Shown: positions 24,998-34,861, counted from the stretch's first letter. The stretch: 64,000 nucleotides of DNA from an uncultured Phycisphaerales bacterium (GCA_937927975.1 CALEZT010000267.1:1-64000); one strand, 5' to 3'. Program-made: numbers and translations. The notes: generated from the letters alone by a model not told the origin.

Positions 24998-26474
24998 GGG
25001 TGGTCGGGATCCCCTCAAACATGTAGAGTTGGTGTCGTTCCATCGCGAACTTGTTCATTTGCGTGTTGACCGGGATTGGGTACCGGCCGCTCCAGCAGGC
25101 GGTGCAGTAGTGGCTGGCCGGCATCGCGGCGCAGGCGAGCATGCCTTCGAGCGAGAGGTAGCCGATGCTGTCGACCTTGAGGAACTCTTTGATCTGGTCG
25201 AGCGTGCGGTTGTTGGCCAGCAGCTCTTCTCTCGTGGGGAAGTCCACGCCGTAGAAGCAGGGGTTTCGGATCGGCGGGCAGCTCGCCATCATGTGGATCT
25301 CCTTGGCGCCGGCCTCGCGAAGGGCGAGGATCTTGCCCAGGGTGGTCGTGCCGCGGACGATCGAGTCGTCCACGACGACGATGCGTTTGCCTCGGACCAC
25401 GTCCGGGACGATGGCCAGTTTCAGACGGACCTCCAGCTCGCGGAGCTTCTGGTTGGGCGAGATGAACGTGCGTCCGACGTAATGGCTGCGGACCATGCCC
25501 ATGTCGAACGGGATGCCGCTCTCGACCGCGTATCCGATGGCGGCCGAGGTTCCGCTGTCGGGGACCGGGATCACGACGTCGGCCTCGACGGGGTGCTCCC
25601 TCGCCAACTGGCGGCCGAACTTCTTTCGCAGCTCGTGCACGTTCTCGCCGAAGATGAAGGAGTTCTGCTTGGAGAAGTAAACGTGCTCGAAGATGCAGTG
25701 CGCGGGTTTGATGTCGGCCCGCTTGACGAAATACCGACTGTGCACTCCGTCTTTGTCCAGGCGGACGATCTCTCCCGGCTCGATCTCGCGGAGGAACGTC
25801 GCGCCGATGACGTCCAGGGCGCAGGTCTCGCTGGCGACGACGTGGGCCCCCTGCTCGGTCCGTCCCAGGCACAGGGGCCGGACTCCGAACGGGTCCCGGG
25901 CGGCCTCGATGTGGTCGCTGAACAGGAACAGCAGCGAGTATGAGCCCTGCAAGTGGTTCAGAACGTGGCCCAGCGGGTCGGGCTTGTTCTGGTGCGTGGG
26001 CTTGGCCAGCAGGTGCACGATGATCTCCGAGTCGCTGGTGGACTTGAAGATGCTGCCGTAGGCTTCATACTCGTCGCGCAACAGGCCCGCATTGACCAGG
26101 TTGCCGTTGTGGGCCAGGGCGACCTGCCCGCGCGAGTACTCCGCCAGCAGGGGCTGGCTGTTCTCGGCGCAGGACGATCCCGTCGTGGAATATCGGACGT
26201 GCCCGATGGCGATGGGGTTCTTGAGCTTTTCGAGGGTGTCCGACCCGCTGCGGAAGACTCGCTGGACCGTGCCCATGCCCTTGTAGCATTGGATGAACTC
26301 GCCATCGCTGGAGGCGATCCCCGCGGACTCCTGCCCCCGGTGCTGGAGAGCGTGCAGGCCGAAGTAGACCTTCTGCACCGCGTCGGGGTCGCCGAAAATG
26401 GCGAACAGCCCGCACTCTTCCTTCTTCTCTGAAAAGACCTCGTACCCGTCGTTCTCCGAAACCGCCTCAGGCAT
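24990..26474 (-). CDS. purF: amidophosphoribosyltransferase
   Basis: A 494-residue enzyme catalysing the first committed step of purine synthesis, PRPP plus glutamine to phosphoribosylamine. An N-terminal propeptide of about 20 residues ends before CGLFAIFGDPDA, so Cys21 is the expected glutamine-amidotransferase nucleophile after processing. GHVRYSTTGS follows, and the PRPP loop VVVDDSIVRGTTT is present. Cysteines in KPAHCIFEHVYF, SCPPIRNPC and YCTACW match the Bacillus-type iron-sulfur-containing class. The ATG at 26474 has GAGG just upstream. It is cotranscribed with purM. Confidence 0.96.
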   Translation of the reverse strand: MPEAVSENDGYEVFSEKKEECGLFAIFGDPDAVQKVYFGLHALQHRGQESAGIASSDGEFIQCYKGMGTVQRVFRSGSDTLEKLKNPIAIGHVRYSTTGSSCAENSQPLLAEYSRGQVALAHNGNLVNAGLLRDEYEAYGSIFKSTSDSEIIVHLLAKPTHQNKPDPLGHVLNHLQGSYSLLFLFSDHIEAARDPFGVRPLCLGRTEQGAHVVASETCALDVIGATFLREIEPGEIVRLDKDGVHSRYFVKRADIKPAHCIFEHVYFSKQNSFIFGENVHELRKKFGRQLAREHPVEADVVIPVPDSGTSAAIGYAVESGIPFDMGMVRSHYVGRTFISPNQKLRELEVRLKLAIVPDVVRGKRIVVVDDSIVRGTTTLGKILALREAGAKEIHMMASCPPIRNPCFYGVDFPTREELLANNRTLDQIKEFLKVDSIGYLSLEGMLACAAMPASHYCTACWSGRYPIPVNTQMNKFAMERHQLYMFEGIPTTHE

Positions 26475-26803
26475 GATCCTCACTCAGACTGAAAAACAAG
26501 AGTAATCTTCAAGACACCGCCCAACCCTCTCGTCAGTGCCATAGTGTATCGGCCCACCAGAGCAAAGTCAAGCGCGTCAAAGCGTAGAAGAGCGAGCCGC
26601 TTGCGGTGTGTGGAAGTCGTTGAAATCAAGACACTTGGGAAGCAAGTCAGAAATGGCTTCCCCGCAGGCGGGGCCGATTTCGGCCCAGATTTCGACGTGG
26701 CCTGGAGTATTCCGAATTCTCCTGGGGTCTTTCCACCCGAAGAGGGTTGGTAAGGGGATACCTTGCGGTGCAGAATGGGGTCTCCGAAAGACCGCCTGAG
26801 CCT
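26475..26803. other. intergenic region with the purF promoter
   Basis: 329 bases between purF and the ZIP transporter gene. Apart from the promoter at 26543-26571, I found no gene, RNA motif or repeat. A purine riboswitch was looked for and not seen. Confidence 0.5.
26543..26571 (-). promoter_or_regulatory. sigma70-like promoter of purF-purM
   Basis: Minus-strand TTGACT (26566-26571), 17-bp spacer, TACACT (26543-26548). It gives a leader of about 60 nt. Confidence 0.65.
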
Positions 26804-27583
26804 TCACAGGATCATCAGGCTGACGGCCATGATGAGCATGCCGAGGATGACGCCGCTGATGACCAGGTGGCCGTGGCCGTAGCGGTGGGCCATGGGAAGC
26901 AGTTCGTCCAGCGAGATGTAGATCATCACGCCTGCGACGAAGGCCAGCGTCCCGGCCAGCACGATCGGCGTCAGGAAGGGCATCAACACGAGGTAACCAA
27001 CGATCGCACCGACCGGCTCCGAAACGCCGGAGAGGAAGGAATAGAGGAAGGCCTTGTTCCGATTGCCTGTCGCGAAGTAGATGGGCATCGAAACCGCGAT
27101 CCCCTCCGGGATATTGTGGATCGCGATGGCGACCGCGATGAAGACACCCAGACGCACGTCACTGAGGGCCGAGGCGAACGTCGCCAACCCTTCCGGAAAG
27201 TTGTGGATGCCGATGGCCAGGGCGGTCATGACCCCGGTCCGCATCAAGTGGTGGCTCGCATCGGGCGATTTGGGCTCGTCCAATCCTTCATAGTTGTGCG
27301 GGTTCTCCCGCTCCGGGACCAGCAGGTCGATCAGCGCGATGAACCCGATGCCGATGAAGAAGAACAACACCGACCACTGTTCGCCCAGTTCTTCGATCGC
27401 GTCCGGCAGCAGCTCGACGAACGAGACGTAGATCATGACGCCGGCCGAGAGGCCCAGCGAGAACGAAAGGTAGAGGACCTTGGGATGCTTGATGAAATAC
27501 GCGATCGCGCTACCGATCCCGGTGGACAATCCCGCCACCAGGGTCAGCGCCAACGCAATGCCCACATTCTCCGATGTCGCCAT
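26804..27583 (-). CDS. zupT: ZIP-family divalent metal transporter (ZupT-like)
   Basis: A 259-residue inner-membrane protein with about eight helices that imports zinc or other divalent metals. The metal-site helices are clear: GIHNFPEGLATF (HNFPEG, TM4) and AIAIHNIPEGIAV (HNIPEG, TM5), both with the His/Asn/Glu ligands of the family. A polar loop NPHNYEGLDEPKSPDASHH follows TM3. Length is normal for ZupT (about 257). The ATG at 27583 is preceded by AGGA. No metal regulator is adjacent. Gene symbol is by family resemblance. Confidence 0.9.
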   Translation of the reverse strand: MATSENVGIALALTLVAGLSTGIGSAIAYFIKHPKVLYLSFSLGLSAGVMIYVSFVELLPDAIEELGEQWSVLFFFIGIGFIALIDLLVPERENPHNYEGLDEPKSPDASHHLMRTGVMTALAIGIHNFPEGLATFASALSDVRLGVFIAVAIAIHNIPEGIAVSMPIYFATGNRNKAFLYSFLSGVSEPVGAIVGYLVLMPFLTPIVLAGTLAFVAGVMIYISLDELLPMAHRYGHGHLVISGVILGMLIMAVSLMIL

Positions 27584-27717
27584 AGTCGATCCTGAACGAT
27601 CCTGCCCACACGCTCTAGGAGCCCGTTCGTAGCGTGCACGTAAGGGCATGTCTTCTCTTTCCACCTAAGGAGAGAGGATACCGCCTTACGGCGTCAATGC
27701 GAACCGAGTTCATTGAA

Positions 27718-29334
27718 TCAGCCTCCACCCGCCTTCTTCACCGGCCAGGGCTGCACGCCGCAACGCGCCGACCAATCCTTGTAGAGCGTTCGCATCGTGC
27801 GGACTCTCTCGGGGAACTCCGCAGCCAAATCGTTCAATTCCGTCCGGTCCGCTTCGAGATCATAGAGTTCCCACGGGCCCTTGTTCGCCGCCACCAGTTT
27901 CCATTTCCCCTGCCGAACCGCTCGATTGCCCTGATGCTCCCAGAAAAGGGCCTCGTGGTCTTCTCCCTCATCACCCCGGAAGCGCGCCGCCAGACTCCGT
28001 CCCTCCCTCGGCAGGATGACGCGTCCTTCCACATGCGACGGATACTCCGCCCCGGCCACGTCGAGCAGCGTGGGCATGATGTCGATGATATGTGCCGGCT
28101 GGCGCACGAACCGTGGGCCGGCGATCCCCTGGGGCCAGTGCGCGATCAGCGGAGTCGCGATCCCCCCTTCGTACGTGTCCATCTTGAATCGGCGAAAGGG
28201 CGTGTCGGAAGCATTCGCCCATTCCAGGCCCGCGCTGGCGTAGGAGAGGCCTGTGCCGATGGGAGCGCCTTCTCGGCCGCGACTGAAGCCGCCGGGGCCG
28301 CCCTCGGCGGAGCAACCGTTGTCGGATAGGAACAGAATGAGCGTATTGTCGAGTTGGCCGAGTTCCTCGAGCTTGGCCACGAGCCGTCCGACGTTCTGGT
28401 CGATGCAGTCGATCTGCGCCGCATAGATCTCCCGGCGGCAGGCCAACTCACGCCGGGCCTCCTCGGGCATTTCGCTCCACGCCTTCGCCTGCGGATCACG
28501 GGGACTCAGCACGGTGTCCCTGGGGATAAGCCCCATCTCCTTCTGCCGTGCGAACCGCCTCTCGCGGACGGCGTCCCAGCCGATGCCGTACTTGCCCGCG
28601 TATTTGGCGATATCCGCCGGTTTGGCCTGCAAGGGCCAGTGCGGGGCGATGTGTGCCAGGTAGAGGAAGAACGGTCGTTTCGTCTGCGTCACCGCCTCTT
28701 CGACGAACTCCACGGCCTGCTGGGTGAACGTGTCCGTCACGTACATGTCGTCTGGCGGATCGATGCGCTCGGAGCCGCTGACGAAGAACACTTCCTTACG
28801 GATTTCGAGCGCGTCTTTGAAATACACCCCGCCGCCGGAGGGGGTGCCCCAGAACCGGTCGAAACCGCGATCCAGCGGCCAATGGCCCGGCGAAGACCCG
28901 ACATGCCACTTTCCCACGGCCATAGTCGCATAGCCGGCGGGCTTCAGGGCTTCGGCAAGCGTGACGCAGCAGTCGTGCAGGCGACCCCGGTAGGATGGAT
29001 AGCCCTGGTCGGCGACCATATGACCGATGCCGGCCTGATGCGGATACAGCCCGGTCAGGATCGAGGCGCGGGTGGGACAGCAACGGGCCGCGTTGTAGAA
29101 CTGGGTGAAGCGAAGCCCGTTGGCGGCCAGCTTGTCGAGATTCGGCGTGTCGATCTCGCCGCCATAGCAGCCAAGATCCGAGAAACCCATGTCGTCGGCC
29201 AGGATCAGGACAATGTTGGGCTTGGTGGTCGCGCCGGTCCGGCCCGAGGACAAAGCCTCGGCACACCCCGGCGCCGCCAGAGCCGCAACGCCCAGCCCGA
29301 GCGATCTGAGAAATGTGCGACGCGTGATCTGCAT
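27718..29334 (-). CDS. Tat-exported sulfatase, CxPxR type
   Basis: A 538-residue family S1 sulfatase. A Tat signal is visible (TRRTFLRSLGLGVAALAAPGC); the Cys at the end could also be a lipobox. Metal ligands follow in ADDMGFSDLGC (DD pair). The maturation motif is ARCCPTRAS, where Cys85 in C-C-P-T-R would become formylglycine. The core GKWHVGSSPGHWPLDRGFD and HWPQGIAGP complete the fold. Its closest sequence relative nearby is the next gene (29353-31083), which shares NAARCCPTRAS-like and GLYPHQAGIGHM segments, so they arose by duplication. It is the last gene of a three-sulfatase operon. Substrate unknown. Confidence 0.9.
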   Translation of the reverse strand: MQITRRTFLRSLGLGVAALAAPGCAEALSSGRTGATTKPNIVLILADDMGFSDLGCYGGEIDTPNLDKLAANGLRFTQFYNAARCCPTRASILTGLYPHQAGIGHMVADQGYPSYRGRLHDCCVTLAEALKPAGYATMAVGKWHVGSSPGHWPLDRGFDRFWGTPSGGGVYFKDALEIRKEVFFVSGSERIDPPDDMYVTDTFTQQAVEFVEEAVTQTKRPFFLYLAHIAPHWPLQAKPADIAKYAGKYGIGWDAVRERRFARQKEMGLIPRDTVLSPRDPQAKAWSEMPEEARRELACRREIYAAQIDCIDQNVGRLVAKLEELGQLDNTLILFLSDNGCSAEGGPGGFSRGREGAPIGTGLSYASAGLEWANASDTPFRRFKMDTYEGGIATPLIAHWPQGIAGPRFVRQPAHIIDIMPTLLDVAGAEYPSHVEGRVILPREGRSLAARFRGDEGEDHEALFWEHQGNRAVRQGKWKLVAANKGPWELYDLEADRTELNDLAAEFPERVRTMRTLYKDWSARCGVQPWPVKKAGGG

Positions 29335-29352
29335 GGGAAACGACTGCTCCTT

Positions 29353-31083
29353 TCAGAAGGCCTTCTTCACCGGCCAAGGCTGCACGCCGCAACGCTGGGC
29401 CCAGGTTTCCCACAGGTTTTTCAACTCCTGCACCTTGTCCGCATTCTTTGCCGCCAGGTCGTGCATCTCCGTGCGGTCGGCGTCGATGTCGTACAGCTCC
29501 CAGCCGCCGGGGTGCTTGGAGACGAGCTTCCATTTGCCCTGGCGAACGGCCCTGTTGCCCTCGTGCTCCCAGAAGATGGGCCTGTCCTGCAGGGCCTCGC
29601 CTCGGAAGACGGGAGCCAGGCTCACGCCTTCTCTGGGTTGGATCCTGCGGCCCTGCCGCTCGGCGGGGTATGGAGCACCCGCCAGATCCACGCAGGTGGC
29701 CATGACGTCGATCAGATGGCCGGGCTCGTGGCAGAGCCCGCCGCGGGATTTGACGCCGGAGGGCCAGTGGCAAATCAGAGGCGTCGAGATGCCGCCCTCG
29801 TGGACCCAGTGCTTGTACTCTCGGAACGGCGTGTTCGAGACATTCGCCCAGCTTTGCCCATAGCCGATGTACGTGTCCGCGGGACCGGGCATCACGGTCG
29901 GCCCGCCCCGCACCGCTCGACCGTCGCGGGTCCGCATCGGAGGCGTGTGCTTGGGCTGGAGATCGTTCGGCCCCAGCGGCCCGGGGTTCTTGAACTCGTC
30001 CACCCACTTCTGGTTGACGTTGTCCGCCCGGCCCATGGTCTCGGCGCAGCCTCCGTTGTCCTGGAGGAACAGGATCAGCGTGTCGTTGAACGTCCCCTGC
30101 CTCTTCAACTCAGCGACGACCCGCCCGATTCCCTGGTCCATCGCGTCGATCATCGCGGCGTAGACCTCCATGCAGCGCGACTCCCAGGCCTTGTGCTCGG
30201 TCTTGGCCCAGTCGCCCGCCTGCGGACTGAGCTGCCAGTCGGACCGGACCAAGTCCATCTTTCTGAGCCGCGCGAGCCTTGCCGTCCGGATGGGCTCGTA
30301 CCCCTGGTCGTACTTGCCCCTGTATTTGGCGACGTCCTCCTCCAACGCGTGCATGGGCCAGTGGGCCGCGGTGTAGGCCATGTACAGGAAGAAAGGCTTG
30401 TCGGGCGACTGGCTGTGGTGCTCGCGGAGATAGCGGCACGCATTGTCGCTGATCGCGTGCGTATAGTAGTACGACTGCGGCTTGTACTCAGGGTCGTTCT
30501 CAGGCGTGATGAACGTGTTGTCGCGACAGAGCCCCATCGGGTCGTAGAAGCTGCCCGCGCCGATGATGGTGCCATAGAACCGCTCGAATCCACGCTGCAA
30601 GGGCCAGTTGTGCTTGGGACCATCCTTGGCGATGTGGCGCGTCACATGCCACTTGCCGGCCATGTAGGCGCGGTAGCCCGCGGGCTGGAGCGCCTCGGCG
30701 ATCGTCACGCACTGGTCGTTGAGATCGCCCCGATAGGCGGGGTAGCCCTTGTCGTCCACCATGTGCCCGATGCCTGCCTGGTGGGGATAGAGCCCGGTCA
30801 GAAGCGACGCCCTTGTCGGGCAACAGCGGGCGGTGTTGTAGAACTGGGTGAACCGCAGGCCGTTGGCGGCCAGGCGGTCGAGGTTGGGCGTGGCGATCTC
30901 CCCGCCATAGCAACCGATGTCGGAGAAGCCCATGTCGTCCGACATGATCAGAATGATGTTGGGCCTCTTGACGCTCTGCGCTGTGGCCCGAGACGAGCCG
31001 TTGCAGCCGGGAATCAGAGCCCCCGCCGCTCCGAAGCCCAAAACCTTGAGGAAGTCCCTGCGGGTCCATCTCGATGCGTGCAT
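29353..31083 (-). CDS. Tat-exported sulfatase, CxPxR type
   Basis: A 576-residue S1 sulfatase with Tat signal TRRDFLKVLGFGAAGA. Metal-binding SDDMGFSDIGC and the maturation motif ARCCPTRAS (Cys87) match the family; the His and Lys of GKWHVT and HWPSGVKSRG are in expected places. It is larger than its neighbour by about 40 residues because of extra loops between GHLIDV and the active core (NVNQKWVDEFKNPGP region). The ATG at 31083 has AAAGGGGAC upstream. It starts 26 bases after the sulfatase at 31110 and ends 18 bases before the sulfatase at 29334, so the three are an operon. Probably desulfates a polysaccharide or sulfated glycan outside the cytoplasm. Confidence 0.9.
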   Translation of the reverse strand: MHASRWTRRDFLKVLGFGAAGALIPGCNGSSRATAQSVKRPNIILIMSDDMGFSDIGCYGGEIATPNLDRLAANGLRFTQFYNTARCCPTRASLLTGLYPHQAGIGHMVDDKGYPAYRGDLNDQCVTIAEALQPAGYRAYMAGKWHVTRHIAKDGPKHNWPLQRGFERFYGTIIGAGSFYDPMGLCRDNTFITPENDPEYKPQSYYYTHAISDNACRYLREHHSQSPDKPFFLYMAYTAAHWPMHALEEDVAKYRGKYDQGYEPIRTARLARLRKMDLVRSDWQLSPQAGDWAKTEHKAWESRCMEVYAAMIDAMDQGIGRVVAELKRQGTFNDTLILFLQDNGGCAETMGRADNVNQKWVDEFKNPGPLGPNDLQPKHTPPMRTRDGRAVRGGPTVMPGPADTYIGYGQSWANVSNTPFREYKHWVHEGGISTPLICHWPSGVKSRGGLCHEPGHLIDVMATCVDLAGAPYPAERQGRRIQPREGVSLAPVFRGEALQDRPIFWEHEGNRAVRQGKWKLVSKHPGGWELYDIDADRTEMHDLAAKNADKVQELKNLWETWAQRCGVQPWPVKKAF

Positions 31084-31109
31084 GGTTCAAGTCCCCTTTC
31101 GTCGGATCG

Positions 31110-32615
31110 TCAGATCGGCCGGCTGTGGCCTTGCTTGCGGTATCGTTCCAGAAGAGCAACCAGCCTCGCGACAACCTCCGGTCGATCCAGCCAGAGGTTC
31201 TTCTGTTCGCCGGGGTCGTCGCGGAGATTGTAGAGCTGCCCCGCGGCGCCGCCAGGCTCGGGCTTGACCGCTTGCGGTGCGGTGAACCCGCCGGAACCGA
31301 GGCCCTCGATCAGTTTCCAGTCGCCCTGGCGGATCGCGAACAGGCCGTTGCCCGAATGATGGACCGTAGCCTCGCGGATCGGGTCCTTCAACCCAGGGTC
31401 CAGCATGGCCGGCAGGATGTCGTAGCTGTCCGGCCCCGCCCCCGAAGGCAACGATTCGCCCAGCAGAGCCGCCGACGTGGCCAGCAGATCGGTCAGGCAG
31501 ATCGTCTGGTCGCTCTGCGTCCCAGGCTTGATCCGTCCCGGCCACCGGCAGATGAACGGAACCCTGTGCCCTGCCTCGTGGATGTCGGACTTCTGCCCTC
31601 GCCAGGGTCCGTTGGCGCGGTAGTCGAACTTCTCGATCTGGGCAACCGGCCAATGCGACCCGTTGTCCGAGGTGACGATGACCAGCGTGTCGTCGCCGAA
31701 GCCGGCCTCGTCCACCGCCCGCGCGATCCGACCGATCGCGTCGTCGACCTGCGTGACGAAATCACCATACCAGTCGACCTGGCTCCTGCCCCGGAACTCC
31801 TGCGTCGGCATCCACGGCGTGTGCGGCGCGGTCAGCGGGACGTAGAGAAAGAAAGGCTTTCGGGCCTCCTGGCGACGGATGAACTCGACCGACTTGGCGG
31901 TGATGGTGGGCAGGACATCGTAGAAATCGAACGACGGCGCGACGGGTCCGGCCCGCCAGAAGCCCTCGCCGCCGTCCCAGCGCCGCTTGCTGCCTGGCGT
32001 ATGCGAGGTCGCGGCCTCGACGGTCCGACCGTTCTGGAGCCAGCAATAGGGGTCCATGTCCAGCGAGGCCGGGATGATGTAGCTGTACTCGAAGCCCAGC
32101 GATTGCGGGCCGTGCGGAACGGGCTTGTCCCAATCGACCGTCTCGGCGGTGGCGTCGCCGCCAGCCTTTGTCGCCCAGTCCAGGCCAAGATGCCACTTGC
32201 CCACGCAGGCGGTGGCGTAGCCGTGCCGCTGGAACAGCGAGGCCACCGTTGGACGGTCGGTCTCGATCAAGGGCTTGCTGTAGCCGTTGAGCACGCCTCT
32301 CTTGAGGCTCGACCGCCAGCAGTAGCGCCCGGTCAGGAGGCCGTACCGCGTGGGCGTGCAGACCGCCGAGGGCGTGTGCGCGTCGGTGAACCGAATCCCC
32401 TGCGAGGCCAGTCGATCCATCGCAGGCGTCGGCACCTTCGCCTGACCACAGTAACAGCCGGGATCGCCGTATCCCAGATCGTCGGCGAGAATGAAAACGA
32501 CGTTGGGCCTGCGGCCCGCTTGTGCGAAGCCCTGGCCTTGCCCGAACAGTGATGCCGCCGCGGCAAAGCCCGCCATCCTCAGAAAACCACGACGCGTATG
32601 CATCTTGCTTGCCAT
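31110..32615 (-). CDS. Tat-exported sulfatase, CxPxR type
   Basis: A 501-residue S1 sulfatase. Tat signal HTRRGFLRMAGFAAAASL; metal ligands in ADDLGYGDPGC; maturation motif AVCTPTRYGLLTG with Cys86; GKWHLGLDW and HWPVAQI later in the chain. The VCTPTRYGLLTG form resembles arylsulfatase A/GalNAc-sulfatase-like families rather than its two neighbours, so this is a separate lineage. The ATG at 32615 is preceded by GGAG seven bases away, which decides it over the internal ATG at 32603. First gene of the three-sulfatase operon, with its own promoter at 32659-32687. Confidence 0.9.
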   Translation of the reverse strand: MASKMHTRRGFLRMAGFAAAASLFGQGQGFAQAGRRPNVVFILADDLGYGDPGCYCGQAKVPTPAMDRLASQGIRFTDAHTPSAVCTPTRYGLLTGRYCWRSSLKRGVLNGYSKPLIETDRPTVASLFQRHGYATACVGKWHLGLDWATKAGGDATAETVDWDKPVPHGPQSLGFEYSYIIPASLDMDPYCWLQNGRTVEAATSHTPGSKRRWDGGEGFWRAGPVAPSFDFYDVLPTITAKSVEFIRRQEARKPFFLYVPLTAPHTPWMPTQEFRGRSQVDWYGDFVTQVDDAIGRIARAVDEAGFGDDTLVIVTSDNGSHWPVAQIEKFDYRANGPWRGQKSDIHEAGHRVPFICRWPGRIKPGTQSDQTICLTDLLATSAALLGESLPSGAGPDSYDILPAMLDPGLKDPIREATVHHSGNGLFAIRQGDWKLIEGLGSGGFTAPQAVKPEPGGAAGQLYNLRDDPGEQKNLWLDRPEVVARLVALLERYRKQGHSRPI

Positions 32616-32658
32616 GCTGTCGCTCCAATGAACGCAGTCGAAAAGCCATCACCCCAGC

Positions 32659-32687
32659 ACTCTATCGCCTCTTGGGAGTCAGATCAA
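32659..32687 (-). promoter_or_regulatory. promoter of the three-sulfatase operon
   Basis: Minus-strand TTGATC (32682-32687), 17-bp spacer, TAGAGT (32659-32664). The -10 box has four of six consensus bases. It is about 45 bases upstream of the first sulfatase ATG. Confidence 0.5.
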
Positions 32688-32774
32688 CTATTCTGAGCAT
32701 GGCCGGACGAGATCGATCTCGGTTGCGGGGTGCCAGCGGCAGCGCTGGGTCTCAAGGGGATGCGAGGGACCGTA

Positions 32775-32826
32775 TTGACCTTGTTGACCCCACTGTCAAT
32801 GAGGTCAATCCGGTCAACAAGGTCAA
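32775..32826. repeat. GGTCAACAAGGTCAA inverted repeat
   Basis: TTGACCTTGTTGACC (32775-32789) and GGTCAACAAGGTCAA (32812-32826) are perfect 15-bp inverted repeats with a 22-nt middle that also contains GAGGTCAAT. It could form a hairpin or be a dispersed repeat of the same kind as the others in the window. Confidence 0.85.
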
Positions 32827-32974
32827 TAAGGTCCCACCCCGAGCTCCCTCTTGCACGGCGCCCGACGCCGGGCGGCCATCGAGCGACGGCGCAGCCGACC
32901 TCGGAACGCGGAAACGCGCGTTCTCCGAGACCCCGGTCGCCCTGCTGCCGCCCAGGAGCGTCTCAGACCGCGCG

Positions 32975-34861
32975 CTAGCGACGCGGCCCGGCGTCGCTGA
33001 CGTCGATCGGCTCGATGCCCAGTCCGCGGGCCGGCGAGTCCGACGCGAACTCCACCCTGCCCTCCTTGTACGCAGCCAGCCTGGGGTCCGTTTGCGGATT
33101 CTCCCCGCTCGGCTCAAGGGCATATGCGCCCTTTCGGCTGTACTGGTCGAGCTTGCGGCATTCGATCGGCCCCTGCCTGCTGAAGAGCACATTGCCGCTG
33201 AGTTTCGCGACCGCCTCGAAGTTGTCCAGGGTGATCGGGCCCTGGGCGCAGAGGATGTTGCGTTCGAACGTGTACCCCGACGAGCGGGGGAACGTGATCT
33301 GCATCGGGCCGTCGTTGACAAAGACGTTGTTGCGGATCGTATTGTTTCTGGCCATGTGGTTGTGCGAGGGACGGACGACGCCGATCGAGAGGTTCTTCTC
33401 CACGACGCAGCCTTCGCATTGCTCGTCGAGGTAGTAGGCGGAGGCGCCGTAGCCGCCGGTGTCGGTGATGTCGTAGATGAAGTTGCCGCTGAGGACGAGG
33501 TTCTTGCCGCCGAAGCAGTAGATTCCCGCGCCGTCGTGGAGCTCCTGCATCGCGTGGTGGATGCGGTTGCCTTCGATGCGATTGTCCTGCCCGCCGCAGG
33601 TGAGCGCGGAGTACGGCGTGCGGTAGATGTGGTTGTGCGCGACCTGGGAGCCTTTGCCGCCTCCGGTGACGGCGATCGCGCTGGGGTACGTCAGGCCGAC
33701 GTCGTGGACCTCGTTGTCCGCGATGAGCAGGCCGTCGCCCTGGAAGCGGATGCCGCAGGCGCCGACGTGGTGCGTGTGGCACCGCTCGACTCGCAGATTC
33801 GAGCCGGAGACTTTGATCGCCTGGCCGCCCACGTTGACGACTTCGAGATCCGCAAACACGCAGTCCCGCGCCGAGGTCGCGGTGAGTGCCCCTTCGAACG
33901 CGCCGGCTCCGAAGCCCCCTGCTTTCAAAGGCGTGGTCGTCGCCGAGAGCGTCAGGCCGCGAACCGCGACATCGCGGATCGGGTTGTCTCGGGCGCCTCG
34001 CAGCGTGAGGATCGACGTCACGACCGGCGCGATCACGCGGGCCTTGCTCATGTCTTCGCCAGCCAGAGGCCGGTAGACGACTTTGCCGCGGGTGCGGTCG
34101 AGATACCACTGTCCCGGCCGGGTCATGCCCTCCCGCACGTTCCAGACGACGTATTTCTTGACCCCGAACGCGCCCGGCGGATGGCCCGAAGGCGTCGAGA
34201 AGGTGAGCGTGCGCGAGTTCGGATCGTGGGCCGAGACGCCCAGCAGCGACTCGTCCCACATGTGGTAGACGGTGACCTCCGCATTGCGAACGTCCAGCCA
34301 TGGGCCCAGATCGTCGGGCTTGTACTTCATCGTGGTCAGCTCCTGGTCCGTGGGCTTGCGTTTCCAGCCGCCGCCGGTGGTGGACATCCAGGGCACGTCG
34401 AAGACGCTCAGGTGCTCGAAGAACCCGGTCTCGGGCAGTCTCGCCCGTGGGCAGTAGCGACCGCTGACAATCAGCGCGCGGAAGTCCCACGTGCCTTCTT
34501 TCACGCCGGCCAGCGAGGCGGCGTAGAGTCCGTCGCCATCGGGCTGCCAGCCGAGGACCTCCCTGCCGCCATAGAGACAGACCTTCGCGCCGGGGGCCGC
34601 TTCGATGGTCAGGCCGCTGTCGGCCTGGGTGAGCGTCACCGGCTCCTCCAGAAAGTAGTCGCCTTCCTCGATGACAACCGTTCTGGGCTTGTCGGTCCCA
34701 GCTTTGCGTGCGGCCTGGCACGCGGCCTGGAGCGTCGCGAATTGCCCTTCACCGCCTTTTGGAGAGACCACGAATCGCGCCGAGTCACCCGCTTTGGCGA
34801 CTGCGAACGAAAAGCCTGCCATCATCGACACGACAAACGCGGTTCTGCTGATTGCCTGCAT
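32975..34861 (-). CDS. exported right-handed parallel beta-helix protein
   Basis: A 628-residue protein with signal peptide (TAFVVSMMAGFSFAVAKAG). The mature start ARFVVSPKGGEGQFATLQAAC is typical for exported beta-helix carbohydrate enzymes; N-rich coils (RIEGNRIHHAM, NFIYDITDTGGYG, NNTIRNNVFVNDG) run through the second half. It resembles 5078-7045 in domain order (a beta-sandwich-like N part with PGQWYLDR, then the helix). Likely acts on a polysaccharide: it is directly upstream of three sulfatases on the same strand, though 359 bases away. The ATG at 34861 has GGAG eight bases before it. Confidence 0.85.
   Translation of the reverse strand: MQAISRTAFVVSMMAGFSFAVAKAGDSARFVVSPKGGEGQFATLQAACQAARKAGTDKPRTVVIEEGDYFLEEPVTLTQADSGLTIEAAPGAKVCLYGGREVLGWQPDGDGLYAASLAGVKEGTWDFRALIVSGRYCPRARLPETGFFEHLSVFDVPWMSTTGGGWKRKPTDQELTTMKYKPDDLGPWLDVRNAEVTVYHMWDESLLGVSAHDPNSRTLTFSTPSGHPPGAFGVKKYVVWNVREGMTRPGQWYLDRTRGKVVYRPLAGEDMSKARVIAPVVTSILTLRGARDNPIRDVAVRGLTLSATTTPLKAGGFGAGAFEGALTATSARDCVFADLEVVNVGGQAIKVSGSNLRVERCHTHHVGACGIRFQGDGLLIADNEVHDVGLTYPSAIAVTGGGKGSQVAHNHIYRTPYSALTCGGQDNRIEGNRIHHAMQELHDGAGIYCFGGKNLVLSGNFIYDITDTGGYGASAYYLDEQCEGCVVEKNLSIGVVRPSHNHMARNNTIRNNVFVNDGPMQITFPRSSGYTFERNILCAQGPITLDNFEAVAKLSGNVLFSRQGPIECRKLDQYSRKGAYALEPSGENPQTDPRLAAYKEGRVEFASDSPARGLGIEPIDVSDAGPRR

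Larger units (their letters stand above)
32616..32974. other. intergenic region with repeats
   Basis: 359 bases between the sulfatase operon and the beta-helix gene. It holds the operon promoter and the inverted repeat at 32775-32826. The remaining frames look like shadows. Confidence 0.5.

Noticed and set aside
28354-31233. 959-residue plus-strand frame across two sulfatases
   Set aside because: Antisense to genes with complete active-site motifs; typical shadow composition.
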